NCBI RefSeq assembly: GCF_001641265.1
Contig: NW_020167549.1
Coordinates: 217,791-281,790 of the forward strand
Reading direction: 5' to 3'
DNA length: 64,000 nucleotides
From: Pseudogymnoascus destructans
Taxonomy: Eukaryota > Ascomycota > Leotiomycetes > Thelebolales > Thelebolaceae
Position numbers and translations under genes: made by a program. Shown here piece after piece: positions 1-10,540 of the stretch. Position 1 is the stretch's first letter. Every line of letters starts with the position of its first letter. The notes beneath the pieces were generated by a model. It was given only the letters and a program-made list of their open reading frames with translations, made no database searches and was not told the origin of the DNA.

Positions 1-2
1 CC

Positions 3-958
3 GGGAATCAAGCCCAGCTAGCGACAGCTCAGGCCCTTGAAGTTGAACTTCGGAAGGAGCTGGAGCTCAAGCAGGCAGGAGAGCGGATCCAGCAGCTGCA
101 AGACCAGCTGCAAGGACACCAAGACGTCAAGGTCGAACCAGTAACGCAGGACAACCTAGCTATCGAGCGCAGCATAACGCCTGCCAGCTCAGTCTCACAC
201 GAAGGCGTACCGCGCAGTTGGAGACCAAGAGCCATCACTGAATATCGAGGGAAGACCATCCGCGAACACTCTGAGTTCGTTACGAGTTGTGAGTTGGCCT
301 TCCGCCTTGAGCCAGAATCCAACAAATCGGATGCGTTACGCTGCGATTTTGCAGCCACCTGGCTTGCAGGAGAGCCTTGAACGCATGGCTTCAGCATGAG
401 AAGGAACCGGGATTCCACAAGACCTGGGAAGGCTTCAAGAGCTTCCTCCTTGATCTAGTGCAAGACCCAGTCAACCGTACAATAGCCATGGCAGTCAAGT
501 ATGAGGAGGTGTGGCAGCGAGTCGGACAGACCACGCAAGCGTTTGCGGCTTACCTTCAGACCTTAGAGGCAGACTTGCCAGCCTATAAGGAAGAACACCA
601 GGTCCAACACCTGTTTGCAAAGCTCAGGGCAGATGTGAGGGATAAGGTTATTGCATACCCAGAAATACCATGCTCCCGAAGCGCACTCATTGTGCTAGCC
701 GCCTGTTTCGAGCAATTAGACGCCTCGAGGGCACAAGGCTCGAGAAGCAAATTAGGCCAGAAGAAGGGAACGCTAAACAGCCAGGATGATAGGCCTCACA
801 AGAGGCCTTCGACTAGTCTAAATGAAAGCCGGGGCACCACTAAGACATTTCTGAAGCGCCCTCGCCTTCCAGGCGAAGAAGAGCAGCGCCAAAGAGATAA
901 TAACCTCTGTTTCAAGTGTGGAAGAGCGGGCCATATGTCAGCTCAGTGCTTCACTTAA
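3..958 (+). pseudogene. Gypsy-1 gag (capsid/nucleocapsid), frameshifted
   Basis: An open frame from the window edge encodes a Gln/Glu-rich coiled segment and then a capsid-like region, ending in a stop near 378. The adjacent frame, open from about 377, continues the same capsid (motif ALNAWLQHEKEPGF) to 958, so one frameshift is inferred near 376. The C-terminus has a CCHC zinc knuckle (CFKCGRAGHMSAQC, about 909-950), the usual nucleocapsid RNA-binding motif. A stop follows almost at once. The start codon is outside the window. The assignment to gag is secure from the knuckle and position; activity is not expected. Confidence 0.75.
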
Positions 959-1041
959 CAGCCCAACAGTGAGCCCAGAGCGCGAGCTGTACAGAAGGGA
1001 CCTGGGGGTTCAAAAAACTAGACCTCTCTACAGAAGCCCCA

Positions 1042-1392
1042 GTGGGTGGAGTAGGGAACAAGGGGCTCACCCAAAGCTTGTCAACTTTTGTTGATGTAAG
1101 GGGTGGGGAAGAGTGGTGGACGCTCCGCGCTTTAGTAGACAGTGGAACTACAGAGAACCTCATATCGCACATTGTAGCAAAGGAAATAGGGGGAAAATGG
1201 GAGCCAACCTTTGTGACAGCAAAGCGAGTAGGCGACCAGGAAATCCAGTTGTGGGGAAGGGCTCAGCTCACCCTCCGCATCAAGGACGATGAGGGGGTAA
1301 CAAGGCAAGGAGATTACTCCTTCTCAGCTACAGCACTAGAGGAGTACAACCTTATGCTACCCGTGGCTTCATCGCGAGAACCCTATGATTAA
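1042..1392 (+). pseudogene. Gypsy-1 aspartic protease remnant
   Basis: This 116-codon frame lies between gag and RT and contains the retropepsin signature LVDSGTTENLIS, in which the DSG triad carries the catalytic aspartate. The flanking sequence fits a retroviral-type protease fold. It overlaps the RT frame by a few bases in a different phase, so pol is broken here. In intact relatives protease and RT are one polyprotein, as in Gypsy-3 in this window. It is a decayed module, not a host gene. Confidence 0.65.
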
Positions 1393-2605
1393 CTGGCGAG
1401 AGGGCTCGTGGAGGTTTCCCATTGAGGACATCCAGTACCTCTCCCACAAGGAAGGGGAAGGGTTGCGGAGCCGTAACGAACCTGTTTATGTAGCGATGCT
1501 ACACCGAATGGAAGAGGAAGGACAAGAGCCAAGGGTTCAAGAAGTTCCAGAAGAATACCGCGCGTTCCTTGGCGTCTTCGACGACGAAGGGGCAGCGTCG
1601 CTGCCGAAATACTCAAAGCGAGTGGAGCACGCTATCGATATTGAGCCAGGGAAGCAACTGCCCTGGGGCCCGATCTACAGCCTCTCAGAAAAGGAGCTGG
1701 CGACTCTGAGGGTATACATAGAGGACTCGCTTCAGAAGGGCTGGATCCATAACTCGACGAGCCCAGCTGGAGCACCGATCCTTTTTGTGCCAAAGCCAGA
1801 TGGATCAAAGCGATTGTGTGTCGATTACTGTGGCCTCAATGCGATGATGGTGAGGAATCGGCACCCAATCCCATTGATATCAGAGATTCTAGACCAATTA
1901 AGTGGTGCAGTGATATTCACCAAGCTCGACGCAAAGGATGCGTACCAGCATATGAGAATTCGGAAGGGGGACGAGTGGAAGACGGCTTTTCGAACGAGGT
2001 ATGGCCTCTTCGAGTACCTAGTGATGCCGTTTGGGCTCTGTAACGCCCCTGCCTCCTTCCAAGCATATATCAATGAGGCCCTTGCAGGTCTTGTGGACGT
2101 GCTGTGTATCGTGTACCTTGATGATGTTTTGATCTATTCAAAGTGTAGTGAGGACCACCCGCAACATGTCCGCACAGTCCTCGAGAGGCTTCAGAAGTTT
2201 AAGATGTACTGCAACCTCAAGAAGTGTAAATTCTCTACTACAGAGGTAGAGTTCCTTGGGTTTATCGTCTCCACAAAGGGGGTCTCAATGGACACCTCTC
2301 GGGTTGAGACAATCACGGAATGGCCAGAACCTACAAGCTTTAAGGACTTACAAGTCTTCCTTGGGTTTGCGAACTTCTACCGGAGATTCATCGAGGGGTA
2401 TTCGCATATAGCGCAGCCTCTCACAGGAATGTTAAAGGGAAGTGATAAGGGGAAGAAAGCTGGCCCATTCCTATGGAATGAGGAGGAGGCGGAGGCCTTT
2501 CAGACGTTGAAAACAGCATTTACGTCCGCTCCGCTCCTCCACCACTTCGACCCGAATCAACCCATTCGTCCCAAGACGGACGGTTCAGGAATGGCGATTG
2601 CCGCC
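1385..2605 (+). pseudogene. Gypsy-1 reverse transcriptase, 3'-truncated
   Basis: The frame encodes a recognisable Gypsy RT: PILFVPKPDGSKRLCVDY, FTKLDAKDAYQHMRI, EYLVMPFGLCNAPASFQ and the catalytic YLDDVLIYS box at about 2119, followed by the connection region FLGFANFYRRFIEGYS. The frame reaches the start of RNase H (KTDGSGMAIA) and then runs into LTR1 sequence at 2606, so its last residues are LTR-encoded and not real. DASG, usual at the RNase H start, reads DGSG here. The RT core looks intact but lacks its downstream domains. Confidence 0.85.
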
Positions 2606-3512
2606 TGTCATACTGACATTCGTTGCACTCAGTTTGCTATCAAACTCAAGAGCAAACTTAGAAATCTCCTCCTCAAACCTACAAGTCACTATACATATTT
2701 TGGCTTGTCACACCAACAACAAGAGCAATACTACTCAACGATTGCTACAACCCTCTATGATTCATTACATGTCATTGCTCTTTAGTTACTGGGCCGATAT
2801 GACCACATAGCATATCTCTACAACCCTCTATGATTCATTACATGACATCACTCCTTAGTTACTGGGCTAATACTACACATGACATATCTCTATCAACTAG
2901 AGGCCTAGGAACATGAATGATAGCTCCAAAAGCTTCTACAACTGTCTATGATTCATTACACGTCATCGCTCCTTAGTTACCCACAAGATTGGTTAAGTTA
3001 TGACATAATCTGTCAATAGGGGTACTCTGACCTTGGACCTCCTTTCACTTCCTATAGGCTAGGAACCTAGGAGATGGTTCTCTGGGATTCTCTTACATCG
3101 ACTACAGTTACTAAGCCTGGTTAGTCATGGAAAGTCTTGGAAAATGAGAGAACTACACTCCTTTAGCATAAATAGGATTGCCCTTTCCTTAAGAAAGGGC
3201 AAGCAGACAATACAGAAAATCGACTATCACATACTTCCACGTTTTCCAAGCTTCCAAGCATTGATCTTGTTACTCCTTGTTTCTGAAAAGTCAGTGAGGT
3301 GCTAACCTCTGACTTATCCCTGAGTTCTCAGACTCAACATTTGTTACAACTTGTCTAAACCACTCCACTATATCATACACCTGATTGCTGCATTGTGGAA
3401 TAGTCTAAGCTATGACCCTTTGTCTCTTTTTCCTAAGACAGTGTGTTGTCTTAGTAAAATCATCCCTTCCTTGGGTGGCTAGATTCTCACATCTGGTGCA
3501 CCCACCATTACA
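2606..3512 (+). repeat. LTR1 copy A, rearranged solo LTR
   Basis: It begins TGTCATACTG and ends CACCATTACA, the same termini as the LTRs of Gypsy-3. It is 907 bp against the usual 936 and carries an internal rearrangement, with the segment around 'ctctatgattcattac' repeated near 2755 and 2825. There is no target-site duplication: the left flank is RT and the right flank is hAT transposase. The copy therefore sits on a recombination junction rather than a clean insertion. The TATA-like box, the GCCCTTTC/GAAAGGGC hairpin and the following AAGCAGACAA are present. Confidence 0.85.
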
Positions 3513-3680
3513 CCCAATTAATATATACTATACTTGAAGAGTATGGTATACTATCAAAAATTGGTTATTTCATGATGGACAATGCATCAAATAATGATAC
3601 TATGATGCTAAGCCTTTCAAATCATTAGTACTACTAAACAAATGATAGTTCTGACTTTTATTATATAGTATTATCACTTC
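3513..3680 (+). pseudogene. hAT transposase fragment (catalytic region)
   Basis: From 3515 a 37-codon open stretch reads GYFMMDNASNNDTMM and then stops. This matches the second catalytic block of fungal hAT transposases, where the DNAS(S/N)ND motif carries the second aspartate of the DDE triad. It is cut on the left by LTR1 copy A and on the right by the 5' LTR of Gypsy-2. An N-terminal hAT piece lies at 12.4-13.3 kb; I cannot tell whether the two belong to the same copy. Confidence 0.7.
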
Positions 3681-4004
3681 TGTAAGGATGCCTTCACTCA
3701 CTCTATGGAGCAGACTCTGAGTAGCTGCGGGTCACATGGGATCATTTGGGCGGGCTAACTGAGTCGGATGGGTTTCGGGTACTTTAGGGAAATGACTCAT
3801 GAGGTTCCCCCTGGTCACGTGTGATCATTTGAGCGGGCTAACTGAGTCGGATGGGTTTCGGGTACTTAAGGGAATTGACTCATGGGGTTCCCCCTTCATC
3901 TTTTTTGTATCCTTCATAGTAGACCTATAGGATAGCATCCGTTTAGCCTCCGACTCGCACTCTCATATGCTATTACTGTGAGCTGGGTGCCCTGTGTCCT
4001 TACA
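3681..4004 (+). repeat. LTR2, 5' LTR of Gypsy-2
   Basis: It starts TGTAAGGATGCC and ends GTCCTTACA. It contains a tandem duplication of about 80 bp (roughly 3735-3891) built on 'gatcatttg.gcgggctaactgagtcgg'. The 3' LTR has only one unit, which explains most of the length difference (324 bp against about 258 bp without the nested insertion). The stretch at 3898-3910 (ATCTTTTTTGTAT) is complementary to the primer-binding site and probably marks the start of the transcript; a weak TATA-like TACTTAA lies about 35 bp upstream of it. Confidence 0.85.
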
Positions 4005-4006
4005 TT

Positions 4007-4019
4007 ATACAAAAAAGAT
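4007..4019 (+). other. Self-priming primer-binding site of Gypsy-2
   Basis: ATACAAAAAAGAT lies 2 nt after the 5' LTR and is the exact 13-nt reverse complement of LTR positions 3898-3910. No tRNA 3'-end complement is visible. In the Tf1/sushi group the 5' end of the element's own RNA folds back onto this site to prime minus-strand synthesis. The match and its position fit that model; priming itself is inferred. Confidence 0.65.
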
Positions 4020-4175
4020 CACGCCTGCTGGGGACGGCCGTACTTCAATAATATCCCACACCGGAACAACTCAGGAGAACTACCATTACGACATCGACCG
4101 CGACTCAGTGACGTTTCGGAGGAGAGACCTGATGACCTCAAATAGCCGTGATTCCAGAGATCTCACGGACAGCCA

Positions 4176-5517
4176 GTGGATCAGGGTTTGATTCTTCGGA
4201 ACAAGCTGGTAAAGTCGCCGACGCGTTGGCGCCAAATAGGATACGAGAACCTTAAGAACCCCCTCCTAGCAAAGAGGAAATTGTGGACAAGAGCATTGAT
4301 AGCTACGAGCTACCAGAAGTCAAGCTCTTTCGTATCGGTACCGATAACCCAAGGAAATATGTCGAAAAAGCTGACATCAAACATACCCCAAGACAACGAT
4401 GGTCAACTGCCCAGAATGACTACCAGACAAACCACTGCTGCAGCTACGACCGCCGTGCCATCCGAAGACATCCCGAGTCAAATGGCCCACCTCGAAGCAC
4501 AGATACAGGAGGTCAAGGATCTACTAGTTACCCTGACAGCAGCCCAGACCAGAATCCTGTCCACACCACCAGTGGACACCCCCATACCCACAGTTGAAGC
4601 TTTTCTCCATCAATCCCAAGCACATCACAAATGCACACCGAGGACCCACCGACTCGCTATAACATATCTACCATCTTGGAGAGTATCACTCCGCTCAGCG
4701 ATGGGATACAACATACCTTCCTACAATGGAGCACTTCGATCCGGACCGACTCGTAGTCAATGAGGACCACTACCTTACCGACGTCTCGAGAAGAGCGTTG
4801 ATATGGGGAACTACGACCGGCCTGGCGAAGACCTACCTAGAGCCCCAATACCTGTCCGCTACGCATGGGTTCCGCAGTGCTGAGGAGATCATGGATCTAC
4901 TAGGTTCATACTACCTCACAGGCAATGAGATGGAACAGGCCAGAAACCTCTTTGACGACCTGCAAATGGGAGAGAAGGGGCATCCCTGAGTTCAAGGCTC
5001 GTTTCCAAAGTGCAGCTATCACAGGACAAGTCACCGAGTCGGAATGGTTTCGGTACATGTGGAACAAGTTGACTCCCCAATTCCGCAGCCGCATCGCGAT
5101 CATCAAAAACCAATGGAATGGAGACTACCAGACCATGGTACGAGAACTTACAGCCTTCAATCAGGAATTTTGCCGGAACAACGAATTGAATCCGCTACCC
5201 GCTCTTGCAAGGACGTCCACACATACCACGGATACGGCAAAGGCGTCGGCGTCGAAGCCGACTGAGCCACATCCGCTCTGTTCACCCGAACTGCGTTCCT
5301 CCCCAAGCCAGCCATACCGGAACGTGTGAGAACCACAGTCCCTGGGTCCTCAGGGAACTGTTTCAAGTGTGGCAAGCCCGGCCATTTCCAGAACAAATGC
5401 CCCCTTAATGCTACTATCAAGGAAATGGACCATAACGACCCCGAGGCAGAAGAACAATGGGAAGAAGCCGTGGAACTTCAATCGGATGTGTCCCTTGAGG
5501 AAAATGATGAGGCCTAG
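4176..5517 (+). pseudogene. Gypsy-2 gag, multiply frameshifted
   Basis: The capsid-like sequence is spread over several frames. The clearest segments are 4726-4975 (a Gypsy capsid reading GTTTGLAKTYLEPQY) and, after a frameshift near 4975, 4976-5329 (GIPEFKARFQSAAITGQ). A further shift leads to 5326-5517 with a CCHC zinc knuckle, CFKCGKPGHFQNKC, and an acidic tail. The order capsid, linker, knuckle is that of a normal Gypsy gag. I did not place a start codon because the N-terminal part is too degraded. Confidence 0.7.
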
Positions 5518-5618
5518 GAGAAGGCTCCTTCCTAGGTCTACGCAAATGTGACCTGCGAGTACTAGACTTACGAGAACTCCTGGTAGGCATCCAGTTCTTA
5601 GTCAATACGACCCTGAGT

Positions 5619-5885
5619 ATGAATGGACTCGGGGTGCAAACAAAGTCCCTATCAGACACAGGAGCAAATGGCTACCTCGTCATTAACAAGCCTTTCGCAA
5701 TACGACTGTCGAAAGTGCTTCAGAGCCCCATACGGAAACTACCCTACTCTGTACCCATACGTGGATTTCAGCGCAAAATCCAAGGCCACGTATCAGAGTA
5801 TATTTGGTTACACTTAACAGTCGAAGGACGCCGGATATATAACTGCCCTTTTGTAGGACCTCGGAGCACAAGATATGATAATTGA
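5619..5885 (+). pseudogene. Gypsy-2 aspartic protease remnant
   Basis: The frame contains LSDTGANGYLVIN, a retropepsin active site in which DTG holds the catalytic aspartate, followed by a plausible protease body (IRGFQRKIQGHVSEYIWLHL). It lies directly between gag and RT, as expected. A shifted frame continues at 5875-6171 with no motif I can name. Because the frames are discontinuous the protein is not expected to be made. Confidence 0.6.
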
Positions 5886-6225
5886 GAAGAAGCTTTTCAG
5901 CCGCTTCCGAATACTACTCGACTCTGCAAAGAGCCGGTTAGTATGGCCAAAGGAGTACCCACCGACTCCTAGCTGGAGCAAGGAGATCACCTTGCCCTAC
6001 CACTCACCTGAAATGTCCATTAGACATCCTGCATACCAGTCGGATGTGAATCGCCGGGATTCCGCAATCCACCGCGAAGACAGACGCCGCACAGGCAGAC
6101 GTTCGATGGAAATGAAAGTGATAATTTCCGACTACGAAGAGATCACTGATACGCCATCGAACCCACTATGAAACCAGGAGGTTTCTCCCCCACTGCAGAA
6201 AACCCTAGTACATAGGTTTACGCCC

Positions 6226-7143
6226 ATGCATATCTGCGAAATCAGTGCAAATGCTTTCCACCACGAGATGATGCGAAGCGACTCCGAGTTTTTTCAGACT
6301 AGCATCTACGAAATCGATCAGATCATTCATGAAAAGGAATTGGACGAGGATGCAGAAACACTTCACCTCATCCAACGGAAACTCCCGCATATGCACCGAA
6401 GCTATGCCGATGTCTTTTCGAAGTCGGAATCAGATCGGATCCCTCCACACCACATATATGACCATAAGATACAGCTCAAAGCCCCTTTACCAAACGCCTT
6501 CTCCCCGCTATACCGACAAGGCACTGAAGAGCTTAAGGCTACCAAGCAATACCTGCTGGAAAACCTGGAAAACCTGGAAAAGGGATTCATCGTCAACAGC
6601 AACAGCCCCTTCGCGTCCCCTATCCTATTCGTAAAGAAAGCGGATGGCAAATTAAGATTTTGCATCGATTACCGGAAGTTAAATGGTCTCACCCGGAATG
6701 ATCCCTACCCCATCCCGCGTATCGACGAACTACTAGGACGGGTGTCGAAAGCCAAAATCTTCACGAAGCTAGATATTAGACAAGCCTTCCATCGTATACG
6801 AATGCACCCCGACTCAGAAGAGTACAGCGAAGTGATAGATGGCGTAGAGGAATGGGAAGTGGAAAAGATCCTCGCTGTAAGGCTCCGCTGGAAGCAACTA
6901 CAATACCGGGTTAGTTGGGTCGGATACAATCCGGACCCGGAGTGGTACCCAGCGTCGAACTTCATGAACTCCCCCCATAAACTCAGAGAGTTTCACAAGG
7001 AATACCCTAATTTACCAGGTCCACCTCAAGAACTACTCGGATGGGTTACGGCATGGGAGGCGGTTGAGGAACAAAACTACGATCACAGGAGGGACAACAA
7101 AGCAGGAAAAACAGAGTCGTTGCTACCTACAACCCTAAACTAA
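6226..7143 (+). pseudogene. Gypsy-2 RT N-terminus fused in frame to chromodomain
   Basis: The 305-codon frame begins with the pre-RT and RT palm (SPILFVKKADGKLRFCIDYRK, FTKLDIRQAFHRIRMHPDSE), then jumps at about 6830 directly to a chromodomain (WEVEKILAVRLRWKQLQYRVSW, then WVGYNPDPEWYPASNF). The YxDD box, RNase H and integrase core are absent, so more than 2 kb of pol has been removed while the frame was kept. The chromodomain, which in chromoviruses directs integration to modified histones, is well preserved with its aromatic residues. The product would be an RT stub with a chromatin reader. Confidence 0.8.
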
Positions 7144-9271
7144 CTACCCTCTGAGCCAGGGCGCACTCACCACCGTAACCCTTGAGGGAGCCACCCTTCC
7201 CAAACGTCTCACTGGCATCGCAACAAGCGGCTACCACCGAGAGAGACGAAGGATCGAAGCGACCCCACGCGAAGAGTCAGGCCCGAGTCCCCTCCGACAC
7301 AGGGCTTCCCTCCACCCTACTCCCCATTCTTCCCCTCCCCATAACCCGCACAAATGGTGCCCTCCTCCTCACCCCTCTTCCTCCTTCCCCCAGTGCGGTC
7401 CGGGACCGTCGCGGCAACAGCGACAGCAGGAAGTCTGCCCAGGGCAGCCACCACTTCCCCCAAAAGAGCCGGCATGCTCCCCTGCTCCGTCCGAAGACGG
7501 CGCAGCAATGACCGGATTTGCTGAACTGTGTCAGCACCGAAACAACACAGGACAGGGGTATACTCACGCCCATACCCGCCTCAATGGCAGCGCGCGTGGT
7601 GCGGAGCTCCTTGTAGGAGTCGCGCTCCGCGACGGAACAGAACTTGGGAATACTTTGGGCAGCCACAAGGGCCACCCGATTTGCCTCCGAGGCAGCGGAC
7701 GCGACGTCTGCAGCGACGAGAGGGATGGTTGTTTCCGCGACGATGAGGGCGCGGTATTCCTCATCGAGGAACCAGGCAGCTATTCACCCAAATGGTTAGC
7801 AACAGCCAACCAACGAACAGAACGCCACAAGGAAACTCGCCGGGACACAGGTGCAGTACTCGCACTTTGAGCTCGAGGGAGACGAGACGCAATCGTGCGC
7901 CGGGACGCCCCGAGCTTTGGCCCGAAGGCAGCGCAGACACAGGACCCGGAAAGCGACTGAGGGGGCTCCGGCAGGCGTGGGGATCGGCATCATCAATTGT
8001 TCGGGATCTATGCTCCCGTCAGCCAAGCCCACGTTATCACTTGCGCACCGAGCGCGTTCCCGTCACCTATGTAATGGTGGGTGCACCAGATGTGAGAATC
8101 TAGCCACCCAAGGAAGGGATGAATTTACTAAGACAACACACTATCTTAGGAAACAGAGCCAAAGGGTTGTAGCTTAGACTATTCCACAACGCAGCAATCA
8201 GGTGTGTGATGTAGTGAAGTGGTTCAGACAAGTTGCAACAAATGTTGAGTCTGGGAACTCAGGGGTAAGTCAGAGGTTAACACCTCACTGACTTTTCAGA
8301 AACAAGGAGTAACAAGATGAATGCTTGGAAGCTTGGAAAAGACGTGGAAGTATGTGATAGTCGATTTACTGTATTGTCTGCTTGCCCTTTCTTAAGGAAA
8401 GGGCAATCCTATTTATGCTAAAGGAGTGTAGTTCTCTCATTTTCCAAGACTTTCCATGACTTACCAGGCTTGGTAACTGTAGTCGACGTAAGAGAATCCC
8501 ATAGAACCATCTCTTACGTTCGTAGCTTATAGGAAGTAAAAGGAGGTCCAAGGTCAGAGTACCCCTATAGACAAATTATGTCATAGACAAATTATGTCAT
8601 AACTTAACCAATCTTGTGGGTAACTAAAGAGCGATGATGTGTAATGAATCATAGATGGTTGTAGCAATCATTGAGTAGTATTGCTCTTGTTGTTGGTGTG
8701 ATAAGCCAAAATATGTATAGTGACTTGTAGGTTTGAGGAGGAAATTTCCAAGTTTGCTCTTGAGTTTGATAGCAAACTCAGTGCAACGAATGTCAGTATG
8801 ACAACCTACTCATTCGGGTGGATTGTTGTATTCTAAAAACAATCAGTTAGTATACAGCTATAGGAATGGAGGGGGCCACTTACCAGTCTCGACGTGGATA
8901 CTGTTGGCGTTGTTGTTGTAAAGGAAAAACAGGAAGAGGTGGGCAAAGCGGAGTACTCAAATGTTGGGCTTACAACAATAAATTTTGAATCGTGCTAGCG
9001 CGATCACTTCCCCTTTTACATTTACGAAGGTTCGACTCAAACGCTTAGCGGATACTTCCCAGTGCCCATTCGGACCACCAAGATGGAAAGTGAGATTGAA
9101 CAAAGCCAACTCCAGTGTCGCATTCCACGAGGTGGTGTTACGGTACCCTTCAAGAAAAGCCGCCTCTGCACACAAAGCACTTTCCCAACACATTGTACAA
9201 ACGGGGGAGTTCCCGATGCACGTACCGCTGGAATTTTCACCACCAAGGAACGCCCAGCTTACGGATACCAT
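7144..9271 (-). pseudogene. Antisense multi-exon ORF inside Gypsy-2 (cysteine-rich, unknown)
   Basis: Several coding-like segments lie on the minus strand between the chromodomain and the 3' LTR. A 104-codon frame (9271-8957) contains CTMCWESALCAEAAFLEGY. Splice-like sites follow: GTAAGC near 8970, and GTAAGT with an ACTAAC branch and TTTTAG near 8890-8830. A frame at 8032-7796 has the spacing CX2C-X12-C-X8-CX2C (from CLRC to CEYC). A segment at about 7750-7600 reads AERDSYKELRTTRAAIEAGM and ends at a GTGAGT...ACAG-type intron before a last exon. In-frame stops and the LTR1 copy at 8070-8803 interrupt it. I do not recognise the family; similar Cx2C ORFs occur in fungal genomes. Confidence 0.4.
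8070..8803 (-). repeat. LTR1 copy B, inverted solo LTR with target duplication
   Basis: The sequence is the reverse complement of LTR1, starting TGTAATGGTGGG and ending CAGTATGACA. It is 734 bp, shorter than the 936-bp norm because a segment next to 'ggttgtagcaatcattgag' is missing. A perfect 5-bp target duplication, accta, flanks it (8065-8069 and 8804-8808). It inserted into the antisense ORF region of Gypsy-2 and so is younger than that element. Confidence 0.9.
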
Positions 9272-9329
9272 TCAGAGAGGTTACGGAAGGGACCCTGATG
9301 GCATGCTTTGCAGACAAAGCACTCTCTTA

Positions 9330-9338
9330 GGAGGGGGG
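9330..9338 (+). other. Polypurine tract of Gypsy-2
   Basis: The run AGGAGGGGGG lies just upstream of the 3' LTR start at 9342. This is the expected position for the plus-strand primer of an LTR retrotransposon, and it supports the placement of the 3' LTR boundary. Confidence 0.65.
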
Positions 9339-9341
9339 TAG

Positions 9342-10540
9342 TGTAAGATTGCCTTCTCGTCTCTCATTCTAGGGAGTAGACTCTGGGTAGCTGTGGGGTC
9401 ACCTGTGTGTCATACTGACATTCGTTGCACTCAGTTTGCTATCAAACTCAAGAGCAAACTTAGAAATCTCCTCCTCAAACCTACAAGTCACCATACATAT
9501 CTTGGCTTATCACACCAACAACAGAAGCAATACTACTCAACGATTGCTGCAAACTCTTCTACTACATCTGTTTATGCTACATACATTACGGCATATCATT
9601 TGGACACTCATTGAACAAGTTATTAAGAAAATCTCCTCCTTAAGGGGGTGGGCCAATACTACCACATGGCATATCTCTACCAACTAGAGGCCTAGGAACA
9701 TGAACGATAGCTCTAGAAGCTTCTACAACCCTCTATGATTCATTACACGTCATCGCTCCTTAGTTACCGACAAGATTGGTTAAGTTATGACATAATTTGT
9801 CTATAGGTACTCTGACCTTGGACCTCCTTTTCACTTCCTATAGGCTAGGAACCCAAGAGATGGTTCTATGGGATTCTCTTACGTTCACTACATGATTAGC
9901 AAGCTAGTTGTGGGTCGCACTTGATTTCTAATACATTTACCAAGCCTGGTTAGTCATGGAAAGTCATGGAAAATGAGAGAACTACACTCCTTTGGCATAA
10001 ATAGGATTGCCCTTTCCTTAAGAAAGGGCAAGCAGACAATACAGTAAATCGACTATCACATACTTCCACGTCTTTTCCACGCTTCCAAGCATTCATCTTG
10101 TTACTCCTTGTTTCTGAAAAGTCAGTGAGGTGTTAACCTCTGACTTACCCCTGAGTTCCCAGACTCAACATTTGTTGCAACTTGTCTGAACCACTTCACT
10201 ACATCACACACCTGATTGCTGCGTTGTGGAATAGTCTAAGCTACAACCCTTTGGCTCTGTTTCCTAAGACAGTGTGTTGTCTTAGTAAAATCATCCCTTC
10301 CTTGGGTGGCTAGATTCTCACATCTGGTGCACCCACCATTACACTGTGATCATTTGGGTGGGCTAACCGAGTCGGAACCTAGTCGGATGGGTTTCGGGTA
10401 CTTGAGACAATCGACTCACGGGGTTCCCCCATCATCTTTTTTGTATCCTTCGTAGTAGACCTATAGGATAGCATCCGTTTAGCCTCCGACTCGCACTCTC
10501 ATATGCTATTACTGTGAGCTGGGTGCCCTGTGTCCTTACA
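9342..10540 (+). repeat. LTR2, 3' LTR of Gypsy-2, split by solo LTR1
   Basis: The outer parts, 9342-9407 and 10349-10540, match the 5' LTR from TGTAAG to GTCCTTACA, including ATCTTTTTTGTAT. A solo LTR1 with duplication ctgtg interrupts it. The single copy of the 80-bp unit here, against two in the 5' LTR, shows that the two LTRs diverged after insertion. Confidence 0.85.
9408..10343 (+). repeat. LTR1 copy C, full-length solo LTR
   Basis: This is a 936-bp LTR1, TGTCATACTG...CACCATTACA, with a perfect 5-bp target duplication ctgtg (9403-9407 and 10344-10348). It is a clean solo LTR left by recombination between the LTRs of a complete insertion. It contains the CATAAATAGG box, the GCCCTTTC...GAAAGGGC hairpin and AAGCAGACAA, one base different from the AAGCAGGCAA of Gypsy-3. 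Confidence 0.95.

Larger units (their letters stand above)
1..2605 (+). mobile_element. Gypsy-1: 5'-truncated and 3'-truncated Gypsy retrotransposon
   Basis: This is a Ty3/Gypsy fragment running from the left window edge through gag, a protease remnant and reverse transcriptase. It stops abruptly at 2605, where an LTR1 copy begins, so RNase H, integrase and both of its own LTRs are missing. The RT differs clearly from those of Gypsy-2 and Gypsy-3, so this is a third family. Reading frames are broken between modules. No LTR boundary of its own is visible in the window, so its full extent to the left is unknown. Confidence 0.85.
3681..10540 (+). mobile_element. Gypsy-2: chromodomain Gypsy element with internal deletion
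   Basis: LTR2 copies bound the element at 3681-4004 and 9342-10540, the latter split by a solo LTR1. Between them lie a self-complementary primer-binding site, gag, protease, a truncated RT fused to a chromodomain, an antisense spliced ORF, and a purine-rich tract just before the 3' LTR. The rest of RT, RNase H and integrase are deleted, so the element is non-autonomous. Flanking pentamers (acttc on the left, gctca on the right) do not match, so no target duplication remains. It also carries an inverted LTR1 copy at 8070-8803. Confidence 0.85.

Noticed and set aside
2606..2785. C-terminal 60 residues of the Gypsy-1 RT frame
   Set aside because: They are translated LTR1 sequence beyond the insertion boundary at 2606.
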